A DNA stretch of 64,000 nt from Hyphomonadaceae bacterium UBA7672. Its GTDB lineage: Bacteria; Pseudomonadota; Alphaproteobacteria; Caulobacterales; Hyphomonadaceae. The stretch spans positions 248,001 to 312,000 of the forward strand of contig DLHI01000007.1 in the NCBI GenBank assembly GCA_002483135.1, in the 5' to 3' direction. Under the pieces are notes generated by a model, which was given only the letters and a program-made list of their open reading frames with translations, was not told the origin of the DNA and made no database searches. This document shows, one piece after another, positions 48,468-57,175 of this stretch. The translations under genes and the position numbers were made by a program. The first letter of the stretch is position 1; each line of letters opens with the position of its first letter.

Positions 48468-49688
48468 TCAGGTTCCCTTCGGCGCGGGCTTGTCGTGTTC
48501 CAGCACGACGGCAGCCGGCTCCTCGATCTGCACATCGGGCTGGCGCGTCATCGACGGATTCGCCTTTGTCAGGTCCGGCGGCGTCTGGCCAAGGCCCAGG
48601 CTGATGAAGCCCACTTCCGGCTTCTCGCGAACGACGATCCGAACATCTTCCGTCTTGCCGCCATAGCTTGTGACGCCATCCCAGACGATCGGCGGTAGGC
48701 TGCCGCCGAGCGCCGGAGCCAGCGGCGAGAGCCGCCCCTGCGGATCGTTGCCGCCTGCGCCATACTCGTTGTCACGGATCACGAAATCGCGCGGCAGCGG
48801 GTTGTAGTTCGCATCGTCAAACGCCTCGGAATAGGCGACCACCATGACGTGCGCCGTCTTGTTCTGATCGAACTTGTTGTTGAACACGTGGACGTTGCGG
48901 TTCGCCATCAGCAGCACGCCAGTGCCCGTCGGCACGCCCGCCACGATGTTGCCCGGAGGCGCGAAATTCTGCGTGTCGTTCTGCACGATCTCGTTGTTGA
49001 AGATGCGCGTCGAGTGGCCGCCCATCACCGGCAGGTCCGGCAGGTCGAAAACGAGAATGCCGCCGGCATTCTTGGTGGCGACGTTGTCGTGAACGTCGGC
49101 ATTCATCGAGTTCTCGATCTCGATGCCGGCGACGTTGAACTCGGCGCGGCTGTTGCGCACGATGATGTTCTTCGACTGGCCGACATAGATGCCCGCGTCA
49201 GACGCGCCCGACACGGTCACGCCATCGACCAGCACGTTCTCGGATTCGACCGGATAGACCCCATAGGCGCCATTGGTCGGAAGTGGACCCCCAGTCCAAA
49301 TTACCTTGAGGTCACGATATGTTATGTTGTCCGCGCCCTTGGACTTGATGCCGTCGCCCTTGGTGTCCTGCATCGTGAAACCGGTCAGCGTCACCCCATC
49401 CGACGTCACCAGCAGGCCCTCGCCGGCGCCCTTCTGCTCCTTGAAGGAGATGATGGTCTTGTCGATGCCGGCCCCGCGGAAGGTTACGTTATCGACATCC
49501 AGCGACAGGCCCTCGGTGAAGTTGAACGTGCCCTCGGCCAGCTCGATCACATCACCGGCCTTGGCGTCCTGCAGACGCGTCTGCAGCTGGGTGTAGGCAT
49601 CGGCTCCAGGCGCGATTGGCGCAGGTTTTCCGGGGTCGCAGGCGGCCGCAAGCGCCAGAACAGAAACAGCCGCGATGAGTGCGCGCAT
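48468..49688 (-). CDS. Parallel beta-helix repeat lipoprotein
   Basis: The 406-residue product has a lipobox LALAAACDPG (Cys17) and a long parallel beta-helix. Repeats such as VTFRGAGIDKTIIS, NITYRDLKVIW, NVLVDGVTVSGASDAGIYVGQSKNIIVRNSRAEFN, GIEIENSMNADVHDNVATKNAGGILVFDLP and HVFNNKFDQN follow at about 20-25-residue spacing. Members are predicted lipid-anchored carbohydrate-acting or binding proteins. It is the partner of the downstream c-type cytochrome in the two-gene family pairing. ATG 49688 has GGGAGG upstream; a 20-codon extension was not used. Confidence 0.85.
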   Translation of the reverse strand: MRALIAAVSVLALAAACDPGKPAPIAPGADAYTQLQTRLQDAKAGDVIELAEGTFNFTEGLSLDVDNVTFRGAGIDKTIISFKEQKGAGEGLLVTSDGVTLTGFTMQDTKGDGIKSKGADNITYRDLKVIWTGGPLPTNGAYGVYPVESENVLVDGVTVSGASDAGIYVGQSKNIIVRNSRAEFNVAGIEIENSMNADVHDNVATKNAGGILVFDLPDLPVMGGHSTRIFNNEIVQNDTQNFAPPGNIVAGVPTGTGVLLMANRNVHVFNNKFDQNKTAHVMVVAYSEAFDDANYNPLPRDFVIRDNEYGAGGNDPQGRLSPLAPALGGSLPPIVWDGVTSYGGKTEDVRIVVREKPEVGFISLGLGQTPPDLTKANPSMTRQPDVQIEEPAAVVLEHDKPAPKGT

Positions 49689-49763
49689 GAGATCCTCCCG
49701 AAAACCTTTGTTCGCGGGGGACTCTCCTTGGTGCGCCGACAGTGTCAAGTTGCCCGCGCGTCA

Positions 49764-49808
49764 CCCAAAACAGCCGCGGCCGCCTCCCCGGAACAGGAAG
49801 CGGCCGCG
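49764..49808 (-). terminator. Hairpin after the RcnB-like gene
   Basis: A 9-bp stem (49775-49783 with 49800-49808) lies 46 bases past the stop of the gene on the minus strand and is followed on that strand by GCTGTTTTGGG. Confidence 0.65.
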
Positions 49809-49853
49809 CGATAGCACCAGCCAGAGCCAATCCCGGCGGAACTCGCCACCCCC

Positions 49854-50246
49854 CTACTGCGTAAGCGCCCAGAGCACGAGGCCCGTAGCAGCCGCGATCA
49901 GCAGGATCTCGCCCGTGTCGTTGTCGCGGTAGTAGTACTGGCCGTGACGGGGCGGCGGCAGGCGGTAACGGTTGTAGTCGTGGATCACAACGAAGTTGTT
50001 GTGGTGCGGGCGATAAGACCAGTAGTCGCCGCGCCTCCAGTTGTGATGATCGCCGCGATCATCGCGCCAGCCGCCACGGTGACGGTCGTCGCGGCGGCCG
50101 TCGCGATATCCATCGCGATAGTCGCGATCATTCCAGTCGCGGTCATGACCACGGCCGTGGCCGCGACCACGCTGGTCGGCGAAAGCAGGCGCAACAGCCG
50201 TGACGGCGATCAGGCCGGCCATCAGCGAGGAAGCAATGAGACGCAT
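49854..50246 (-). CDS. RcnB-family periplasmic protein
   Basis: The 130-residue protein has a signal peptide (LIASSLMAGLIAVTAVAPAFA). A middle segment dominated by Arg, Asp, His and Gly follows (RGHDRDWNDRDYRDGYRDG and more), then a C-terminal RcnB-like domain with YRLPPPRHGQYYYRDNDTGE and LIAAATGLVLWALTQ. RcnB proteins modulate nickel/cobalt homeostasis in enterobacteria; the His/Asp-rich segment here may bind metal ions. I chose MRLIASS. No transporter gene is adjacent, so the metal role is an inference. Confidence 0.8.
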   Translation of the reverse strand: MRLIASSLMAGLIAVTAVAPAFADQRGRGHGRGHDRDWNDRDYRDGYRDGRRDDRHRGGWRDDRGDHHNWRRGDYWSYRPHHNNFVVIHDYNRYRLPPPRHGQYYYRDNDTGEILLIAAATGLVLWALTQ

Positions 50247-50455
50247 GGGGGCACTCCTTTCAGTCTCGACGCTCCATAACAACGCATGACGCATGAACAG
50301 ACGTAGACTCGTTTGTTCATATACGACGCGCCAAAGCCGTTCATCTTAAACAGCTTGAAATTCAGCGCTGTAGCGCGAAACTTCGATAAGATTTTCTGCA
50401 GTTGCCGCGCACAGGAACCGCGAGCCCGCGCCAAGGAACTCTTAGTCCGGTCCGA

Positions 50456-52018
50456 TCAGGCCGCCGTGCGGTTCTGGCAGACGGTCGCAGCGGACTCGAT
50501 CCAGCCCTTCACCCGCTCGCGGGCAGGCGGCCGGCCATCGCGCAGCAGGCGCTCGCCCTCATTCGATGTCGCGAACAAATCGATGGCGTCCATCAGCGAG
50601 TCGAGGTCGGTACCGGCGAGATCATCGACGCTGTAGATGCCCGCGCCGACGAGGATCTGCGCATTCGTGCCGTTGAGATCGGGAACCGAACACGCCAGCA
50701 GGGCCTGCGCCTGCCAGTCCTTGATCACGCCTGCATTGATGTGGCTGGCCTTGATGCGCTGGGCGGCATCCTCGGGAGCGAGCGACAGGAGGTCGCCTAC
50801 CGTGTTGACGCCGATGACGCTGAGACGGCTCGCCGTCTTGGGCCCGATGGAAGGCGCGTCCACGATGGCCGCCTCGCGTGAGAGCCGGACACGCGGCCCG
50901 GCTGGCGCCTCCTGCAGAGCAGATTTCACGGGAGCCGCTGTCTTCGTGTCGGGCTTGGGGCCTTCTGCCGCAGCCTTCACGGGCTTTGCAGGCTTCGGGA
51001 GCTTCTCAGCCTTCACGACCTTCGCCTTGCCGACAGCGCGCGGCGTGGCGCCCTGCCCGCTCTTCGTGCCGGTCTCGCGCGGCCACTGGCAGTCCAGCGT
51101 CGACAGCGACACCTTCAGCACTTCTTCGGCAAACAGCTTGCGCACCACCTTGTCATCGTCGCCCAGGGTTTCGCGTACCTTGCCGGTCTTGCGGAACTCC
51201 TGGTGCTGTTCGGCAATCAGGTCCATTTCAGCGACGGCGGCGACGCGTTTGGAAATCGCCCGCACGGGCGTGTTGGCGACAATGCCGATGGCGTCGAGCA
51301 TGAGGCTCACCTGCGGGGCCTCGGCCTTCGACTCAGCAATCGCGCGATCAAGAATGCGCGACAGCATGACGGAGGCATACCCCATCAGCGCCGCGACCAC
51401 ATCCTTGATCTCCTGGTCGAGCCCGTCGACCGGGCGCTTCACGCCGACATCGAAATCATAATGGTCGATCAGCGTCTCGTAATGCTTGTTCGAGATGAGC
51501 GCTCCCGACTTCACCATGCGCTCGAGCCAGTCATCGCCATCAAGCATGGGCACGTCGGGGAAGCCCAGCTCCCCCGTCAGAATCTGCAGTAGCTCCGGGA
51601 AAGCCTTCGATAGCGACCACTCGACCGCGCGGTGGATCGTGCCTTCTTCTTCCGTCTGGTGCGTGTGGAAAGGCTGCACGGGATCGACAACATAGTGGCT
51701 CATCACGCCGGCGCAGTAGGCGGCGTGCTTCCAGTCCTGCTGTTCGAGCGCGCGCACCGTGCGGCGATACCATTCGCGCGCAGCCTGGGGCGCGCCACCC
51801 CAGTCGCCGTCGCGCACGTGAAGCACGTGGTTCTTGAAATCCTTGAACACTTCGTCCGGCGCCTTCGCGCCTTCGAGATAAGCGTCGCGATGCTTGAGGA
51901 AGACGTTGCGCCAGCCTTCGGCGTTCTCATCCTTCAGGTGATCGAGCGCCAGCACGGCCAGCCTGTGGTGGTTGCTGCGGCAAACCGAATCCAGAACCAG
52001 CCGGTAGCAGACCGACAT
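50456..52018 (-). CDS. Zinc-dependent phospholipase C-like / DUF4332 fusion
   Basis: The 520-residue protein begins with an alpha-helical domain (residues 1-270) that resembles the phospholipase C/S1-P1 nuclease fold: NHHRLAVLALDHLKDE, NHVLHVRDGDWGG, AAYCAGVMSHYVVDPVQPFHTHQTEEEGTIHRAVEW with several His/Asp metal candidates. A Lys/Pro/Ala linker (KAEKLPKPAKPVKAAAEG) follows, then a C-terminal DUF4332-like pair of helix-hairpin-helix repeats (IVDAPSIGPKTASRLSVIGVNTVGDLL; NAQILVGAGIYSVDDLAG). No signal peptide is seen, so it seems cytoplasmic. The combination is unusual. MSVCYRLV is chosen for its GGAGAG site. Confidence 0.75.
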   Translation of the reverse strand: MSVCYRLVLDSVCRSNHHRLAVLALDHLKDENAEGWRNVFLKHRDAYLEGAKAPDEVFKDFKNHVLHVRDGDWGGAPQAAREWYRRTVRALEQQDWKHAAYCAGVMSHYVVDPVQPFHTHQTEEEGTIHRAVEWSLSKAFPELLQILTGELGFPDVPMLDGDDWLERMVKSGALISNKHYETLIDHYDFDVGVKRPVDGLDQEIKDVVAALMGYASVMLSRILDRAIAESKAEAPQVSLMLDAIGIVANTPVRAISKRVAAVAEMDLIAEQHQEFRKTGKVRETLGDDDKVVRKLFAEEVLKVSLSTLDCQWPRETGTKSGQGATPRAVGKAKVVKAEKLPKPAKPVKAAAEGPKPDTKTAAPVKSALQEAPAGPRVRLSREAAIVDAPSIGPKTASRLSVIGVNTVGDLLSLAPEDAAQRIKASHINAGVIKDWQAQALLACSVPDLNGTNAQILVGAGIYSVDDLAGTDLDSLMDAIDLFATSNEGERLLRDGRPPARERVKGWIESAATVCQNRTAA

Positions 52019-52123
52019 GACGCTCTCCACGCTGGGTATTGGGGCGAAGTGTGCGGGAGAGTCGAGGTTATTTGGGTTAGCGGGAGGTTAAGGCCAGCCA
52101 TTCGCCTTGAGACTGGCCGCGAT

Positions 52124-54067
52124 TTACCGACCAAACATCGGGATATTCGCCGCCTTGATCTCCTCGGCGTCGATGCCGCCATCGCCATCCTTGTCGAGTT
52201 CGGCAAAGCGCGGCTTCAGCAGCGGCGTAAGGCGCCCACGGATTTCGGCAATCTGGATCCTGTCGTCGATGTTGTCGTCCAGCATGCCCATCACACGCAT
52301 CGCGCGCATCTGCTTCGTGGCGTCGGCCTCTGCGCCGACCTTCTCGTCGGTCCACTCATAGTAGATCGACGTGTAGTGCATCTCCTCCCACGACTGGTCG
52401 CCCCAGATGACCTTCTCATCAGGCGCCGGGTTGGACGCGTTGCGCACCGAGTTGTCGTACAAGTACGTCGCCACCAGTTTCGCGCCCGCGGGCACGACAA
52501 CCGGCTCGACGAAGTCGTACGTGCGCTGCCAGTTGAAGTCATAGCGTGGCAGGTTGATCAGCTCCTGCTTCGTGCCATCGGGCAGGATCATGTCGAGCCG
52601 CCCGGCCTGCCCGCGATAGTGCGTGTGCAGGAAGACGGAGTAGAGCTTCGCCTCCTTCGGGAAAGTGAGGTAGGCGATCTCCTTGTGCTTGTCGGTGTTG
52701 GGCGGCAGCTCGATGAAATTGTCCGCGATTACCGTGTGGCGCATGATGCGCTCGGGCGTTTCGCCTTCCGGATAGAAGTAGAGCGCCATCTTCGAGCTAT
52801 CGACGGCTTCCTTGCCATAGGGCGTGTAGTGCATCTGGAAACCCATATGCCCGCCCGCCGGCAGGTAGATGCCCATGCCTTGCGGCACCTGGAAGGACTC
52901 TCCGCCCACGGCGTACTCGCCATAGTTGGCCTCCCACTGGCTCGCCGAAGCAGGGCCTGCGAGCGGCACGCCGGGAATGTAACCCGCAAGAATGTGATGC
53001 ACCCCGCGCCGATCTCCCGGCATCAGCGTCGCGGCCTTCACCCACCGGCCTTCGCCCAGCGTGTTGGCCGCCGTGGGATACTGGTACTGGATTTCGCCAG
53101 AGGGCGGCAGTGCGAATGACGGGATATCGAGCACAAGGTCCGGCTTGCCCAGCGGCCATTCGGGCGCCGCATGCTTCACAGCCGCCAGCGGATCAGCGCC
53201 CTCGCCGCGCGGTGCGCCAGCCTCGATCCAGTGGACCAGCATGCGCACCTGATCGCCGGTGAGGCTGGCGTCGTGTTTGAACTTGCCGACCAGCGGATCG
53301 GGATGCCAGGGCGGCATTGTGTCGGTGCGCAGGGACTCGCGGATCATCGGCGCGAACTGCTTCACGATGGCGTACTCGCTCATCGCGAACGGACCGATGC
53401 CGCCTTCCTGGTGGCACACCACACATTTCGCTTCGAGTACGGGCGCGATGTCCTTTGCATATGAGATCTTTGCATGCTCGGCACGCTGGACACGCTGCGG
53501 GAATGCGATGGGCGTACCATTGCCCGCAACATCGGCGCCCGCCACGGGTCGCCCCGCTTCGATATCTGCAAGCGCGGCCGCCAACGGTGCGCCCGTCGGA
53601 CCGTGATAGAGAACCCTCAGCAAGCGCGGTTCGAGCACGAATACCTCGCCAGCGTAGGTGACGCCCAGTTGCTCGCCAGCAAGCTGGAGATCATCGTCCA
53701 TGATCGGAATGGTGTAGCCCTGCGCAGCAGCCTCGTCCGCGATCGCCGGGCGCTCGTCAGCCAGACTTGAATTCAGCATCAGGAATTCGACGCTTGGATG
53801 CTGCTTGCGCAGCGCCTCAAGCGAGGCCGCCGCCGCGCGCGATCCGGCATCGCCGTTCACCTGCGCCATCAGCACGATGGCTTTCACATCCGTGAGGCGG
53901 CGTAGGCTCTGCGCAAAACCCGTGTGATCGACCAGCCGGAAATCATCGACGCGCGCCGGGATCTCGACCGACATCGGTTCACGCTCTGCCGCGGCGCGAT
54001 CAACCAGAATGAATGCGGATGAGACAGCAAGTCCCAGCGCGCCAGTTGCCAGCAGCCAAGACCGCAT
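52124..54067 (-). CDS. Secreted redoxin-cytochrome c-copper monooxygenase-like-EF-hand fusion
   Basis: The 647-residue product has a signal/anchor segment (residues 5-25), a thioredoxin/AhpC-like domain (about 36-175) whose Cys motif is lost (MAQVNGDAGSR), a c-type heme site ISYAKDIAPVLEAKCVVCHQEGGIGPF (CxxCH 215-219) with MPPW ligand region, a copper type II ascorbate-dependent monooxygenase-like region (RRGVHHILAGY near 357; MHYTPYGKEA; FLHTHYRGQAGRL) and a C-terminal EF-hand (ELDKDGDGGIDAEEI). A GAGGAGG site favours ATG 54067. Likely a periplasmic oxidoreductase, substrate unknown. Confidence 0.85.
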   Translation of the reverse strand: MRSWLLATGALGLAVSSAFILVDRAAAEREPMSVEIPARVDDFRLVDHTGFAQSLRRLTDVKAIVLMAQVNGDAGSRAAAASLEALRKQHPSVEFLMLNSSLADERPAIADEAAAQGYTIPIMDDDLQLAGEQLGVTYAGEVFVLEPRLLRVLYHGPTGAPLAAALADIEAGRPVAGADVAGNGTPIAFPQRVQRAEHAKISYAKDIAPVLEAKCVVCHQEGGIGPFAMSEYAIVKQFAPMIRESLRTDTMPPWHPDPLVGKFKHDASLTGDQVRMLVHWIEAGAPRGEGADPLAAVKHAAPEWPLGKPDLVLDIPSFALPPSGEIQYQYPTAANTLGEGRWVKAATLMPGDRRGVHHILAGYIPGVPLAGPASASQWEANYGEYAVGGESFQVPQGMGIYLPAGGHMGFQMHYTPYGKEAVDSSKMALYFYPEGETPERIMRHTVIADNFIELPPNTDKHKEIAYLTFPKEAKLYSVFLHTHYRGQAGRLDMILPDGTKQELINLPRYDFNWQRTYDFVEPVVVPAGAKLVATYLYDNSVRNASNPAPDEKVIWGDQSWEEMHYTSIYYEWTDEKVGAEADATKQMRAMRVMGMLDDNIDDRIQIAEIRGRLTPLLKPRFAELDKDGDGGIDAEEIKAANIPMFGR

Positions 54068-54291
54068 CGCGTCCTCCTCAGTACCCAATGGTAGCGAAGC
54101 ACTGATTACACCTCGCGCGCAACGCGGCCCGCGCTGCGCGCTGAAATTTGACCGGCGGGCTCTCCCTACGTCACCCGGCGAGCCGATTAATTAGCAGCGC
54201 GCCTCTGGTGCGGCGGCCTGCCGCACCCATTTCCCCGCAACGGACGCGCAAACGCGCGTCGGGGTTGGGATCAGCCGAAAGGGGACAGTGC

Positions 54292-54933
54292 ATGCAAGCC
54301 TACATTCTTCTCGACCGCTCGGGTTCGATGCAGTCGCTTTGGGTGGAAGCGCTTTCCTCCGTCAATTCGTTCGCAAAGGAACTCGCCAACAAGACAGACG
54401 GCCCGGCCGTCGACAGCCACATCACGCTGGCTGTCTTCGATAGCCAGGAAGGCCTACAGTTCGACGTGCTGCGGCGCAAGCAGCCTGCCCTCCACTGGGA
54501 AAATGTCACCGACAAGGACGCAACCCCGCGCGGCATGACGCCGTTGCTCGACGCCATGGCGCGCATCATCGCGCTCGCCGAAGCGGACAATCCCGACAAG
54601 GCCGTGATCGTCATGATGACCGACGGCGCAGAGAACGCTTCGCGCGAAGTGAAACGCGAAGGCATCAAGGCGGCGCTGGATCGCGTAAAGGCGAAGGGCT
54701 GGGAAGTGGTCTTCCTGGGCGCCAATTTCGACAACATCTCGGATGCGGGTTCGGTCGGGGTGGACCGTGGCCAACAGATGGCGATGTCGGCCGGAACGAT
54801 GGATCGCTCGCTCACTAGCCTGGCGCGGAAATCCCGCGCTTACGCTGCCGCCGCGCCGGGAGCTGCGCCGATCGAGTTCAACGAGGAAGATCGCAAAGTC
54901 GCCAAGGAAGCCAACGTCAAGAACAAGAACTGA
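54292..54933 (+). CDS. VWA-domain protein
   Basis: The 213-residue protein is essentially one von Willebrand factor A domain. The MIDAS motif LDRSGSM (residues 7-13) and the later TPLLDAMARI and VIVMMTDGAENAS (Thr-Asp-Gly) give a complete metal-dependent adhesion site. The tail, rich in Ala, Lys and Asn, is unfamiliar. No signal peptide is visible, so it is probably cytoplasmic and might work with an AAA or RING-type partner not seen here. ATG 54292 has GGGG upstream. A strong terminator follows. Confidence 0.88.
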   Translation: MQAYILLDRSGSMQSLWVEALSSVNSFAKELANKTDGPAVDSHITLAVFDSQEGLQFDVLRRKQPALHWENVTDKDATPRGMTPLLDAMARIIALAEADNPDKAVIVMMTDGAENASREVKREGIKAALDRVKAKGWEVVFLGANFDNISDAGSVGVDRGQQMAMSAGTMDRSLTSLARKSRAYAAAAPGAAPIEFNEEDRKVAKEANVKNKN

Positions 54934-54956
54934 TATGGGTCCGATCTGAAGCGGAG

Positions 54957-54986
54957 ATGGCGAGCGGGAAACCGCTCGCCATTTTT
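54957..54986. terminator. Bidirectional terminator between VWA gene and purH
   Basis: A perfect 11-bp stem (54957-54967 with 54972-54982) closes on a GAAA loop and runs into TTTTT. It lies between convergent genes and ends the VWA gene transcript; the purH stop is only 14 bases away. Confidence 0.88.
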
Positions 54987-54996
54987 CGTTTCGCGG

Positions 54997-56610
54997 TCAG
55001 TGCCGGAAGTGGCGCATGCCGGTGAAGACCATGGCGAGGTCAGCATCGTCGGCCGCCTTGATCACCTCATCATCACGCACCGAGCCGCCGGGCTGGATCA
55101 CAGCCGTAGCGCCGGCCTGAGCCGCCTGAAGCAGGCCATCGGCGAACGGGAAGAATGCATCCGACGCACACACCGAACCGATCGTCTGCGGATCGGCCTG
55201 CCCCGCCGCATGGGCGGCGTCTTCCGCCTTGCGCCGCGCGATGCGGGCGGAGTCGATACGGCTCATCTGGCCTGCCCCAATGCCGACCGTGGCGCCGTTC
55301 TTCGCGTAGATGATCGCGTTCGACTTGGTGTGTTTGCAGACCTTGAACGCGAACAGCATGTCCGCGATTTCCTGCGGGCTCGGCTGGCGCTTGGTCACGA
55401 CTTTCAGATCGGCCTGCGTAATGCGGCCGATATCGCGGTCCTGAACCAGCAATCCTCCGGCGACAGTGCGCACCATCACCCCGGCCTGGGTCGGATCGGG
55501 CACCCCCTCGGTGAGGAGTAGGCGCAGGTTCTTCTTCTTCGCGAAAACGGCCAGTGCCGCCTCGTCCGCGCCGGGCGCGATGACGACTTCGGTGAAGATC
55601 TCCGTGATGGCCTCCGCCGTCGGTCCATCAAGCGGCACGTTGACCGCGATGATTCCGCCGAAGGCCGATGTTGAATCGCACGCCAGGGCGCGGCGATAGG
55701 CTTCGGTCACGGTCGCACCGGTTGCGACGCCGCACGGATTGGCGTGCTTGATGATGGCGACGGCGGGCGAGATCTTCGCGTCGAACTCGGCCACTAGCTC
55801 GTAGGCGGCATCCGTATCGTTGATGTTGTTATAGCTGAGTTCCTTGCCCTGCACCTGGCGGGCGGTCAGCACGCCTGCGCGCTTGTCGGGCCCGGCATAG
55901 ACGACAGCCTTCTGGTGCGGGTTCTCGCCATAGCGCAGGGTCTGCTGCAGCTTGCCGCCGAAGGCGCGCCAGTCGCCGGCGTCTTCGTTGAGCTGCTTCC
56001 AGTACCATTCCGAAATCGCGGCGTCGTAGGCGGCGGTGCGGGCATAGGTCTTGGCGGCAAGACGGCGGCGCAGGTTCAGCGTAACACCACCCTGCTCGAT
56101 CTCCGCCAAGGCCGCGTCGACATCGGCCCCATCGGTGCACACGGCGACGAAGTCGGCGTTCTTGGACGCGGCGCGCAACATGGCCGGGCCGCCAATGTCG
56201 ATATTCTCGATGCAGTCATCGAAGCCCGCACCGGCCTGCACGGTCGCCTCGAATGGATAGAGATTGATCCAGACGAGATCGATCGGCTCGATGCCGTGAT
56301 CGGTCGCATCCTTTGTGTGGGTCGCGAGATCGCGCCGATAGAGCAGTCCGCCATGCACTTTGGGATGCAGCGTCTTCACGCGGCCATCCATCATCTCGGG
56401 AAAGCCGGTAAGGTCCGACACATCGCGAACCTTGAGGCCTGCCTCCTTCAGCGCCTTCGATGTGCCGCCGGTCGACACCAGATCGACGCCCGCCGCCGCC
56501 AGTTTCTTCGCCCGTTCGACCAGCCCGGTCTTGTCCGAGACGGAGATCAGCGCGCGCTTCACCGCGACGCGATCAGGCACATTCTTCGGGGCGGCTTTGG
56601 GGGGCGACAT
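54997..56610 (-). CDS. purH: Bifunctional AICAR formyltransferase / IMP cyclohydrolase
   Basis: PurH performs the last two steps of IMP synthesis. The 537-residue protein has an N-terminal MGS-like cyclohydrolase domain (VKRALISVSDKTGLVERAKKLAAAGVDLVSTGGTSKALKEAG, FPEMMDGRVKTLHPKVHGGLLYRRD) and a C-terminal formyltransferase domain with LRYGENPHQKA, AVAIIKHANPCGVATG (Lys-His-Asn-Pro-Cys), SKSNAIIYAKNGATVGIGAGQMSRIDSARI and GSVCASDAFFPFADGLLQAAQAG. The length and all key residues are standard. It begins a minus-strand block that runs to the window's right edge. Confidence 0.99.
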   Translation of the reverse strand: MSPPKAAPKNVPDRVAVKRALISVSDKTGLVERAKKLAAAGVDLVSTGGTSKALKEAGLKVRDVSDLTGFPEMMDGRVKTLHPKVHGGLLYRRDLATHTKDATDHGIEPIDLVWINLYPFEATVQAGAGFDDCIENIDIGGPAMLRAASKNADFVAVCTDGADVDAALAEIEQGGVTLNLRRRLAAKTYARTAAYDAAISEWYWKQLNEDAGDWRAFGGKLQQTLRYGENPHQKAVVYAGPDKRAGVLTARQVQGKELSYNNINDTDAAYELVAEFDAKISPAVAIIKHANPCGVATGATVTEAYRRALACDSTSAFGGIIAVNVPLDGPTAEAITEIFTEVVIAPGADEAALAVFAKKKNLRLLLTEGVPDPTQAGVMVRTVAGGLLVQDRDIGRITQADLKVVTKRQPSPQEIADMLFAFKVCKHTKSNAIIYAKNGATVGIGAGQMSRIDSARIARRKAEDAAHAAGQADPQTIGSVCASDAFFPFADGLLQAAQAGATAVIQPGGSVRDDEVIKAADDADLAMVFTGMRHFRH

Positions 56611-56698
56611 GAGGCGGCTCCAGCGCTGGCTGGGCGCCCGATAGCATCACCTGCCGAGTCGTAAAACCTTCATCCGTGACGCAGGCTGTGGGGAAACC

Positions 56699-57148
56699 CT
56701 AATACCGGTAGCTTCGCAGCAGGTATCCCAGCAAACGCAAGGCGTGTTCGCCCCAGTGCTGCTCGAAACCAAAGCGGAACTCCCATCGGGCATCCGCATC
56801 GTGTCCGGCTTCCAACATGTCATCCACGACTCGCACATCATGGTACAGGTCGCCGAGATCGTCCCATGGCATCAGCGTCCACCTGTCGGCGGCCTCAAGG
56901 TCGTCCTCATGGCTGGTATACAGCTCGGGGAAACGCGCCTGAATCACGGCATGATCATCCGGCGCACTACGTCTTGGCATGTCGAGGTCATGCTCTCCCA
57001 GCTTCTCGTCTTTCATACGAGCAGCAAGTTCCAGCAACTTTGTCATGGCCGCGATGAGTCCGGTGAAATCCTTGCTAGGCCTATCTTCGACCAGAACCCG
57101 AAAGGCGCTGATGGCGGAGCGGATTTCGTCGGTGGAAGGGCGTTCCAT
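56699..57148 (-). CDS. DUF5063-like protein
   Basis: This 149-residue protein is soluble, all-helical and acidic. WTLMPWDDLGDLYHDVRVVDDMLE and ARWEFRFGFEQHWGEHALRLLGYLL near the C-terminus resemble the DUF5063 family. The function of that family is unknown; members are often near genes for nucleotide or tRNA metabolism. It lies between purH and the polysaccharide epimerase gene on the same strand. It is separated from each by a short gap. The identification is by motif resemblance. Confidence 0.65.
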   Translation of the reverse strand: MERPSTDEIRSAISAFRVLVEDRPSKDFTGLIAAMTKLLELAARMKDEKLGEHDLDMPRRSAPDDHAVIQARFPELYTSHEDDLEAADRWTLMPWDDLGDLYHDVRVVDDMLEAGHDADARWEFRFGFEQHWGEHALRLLGYLLRSYRY

Positions 57149-57175
57149 GAGTGGGCGCTCGCGCTGTCTCCGCCC

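Noticed and set aside
49990..50170. Repeated TCGCGA/CGATC-like units inside the RcnB-like gene as a possible DNA repeat element
   Set aside because: They encode the Arg/Asp/His-rich segment of a good reading frame and are explained by its codon bias.
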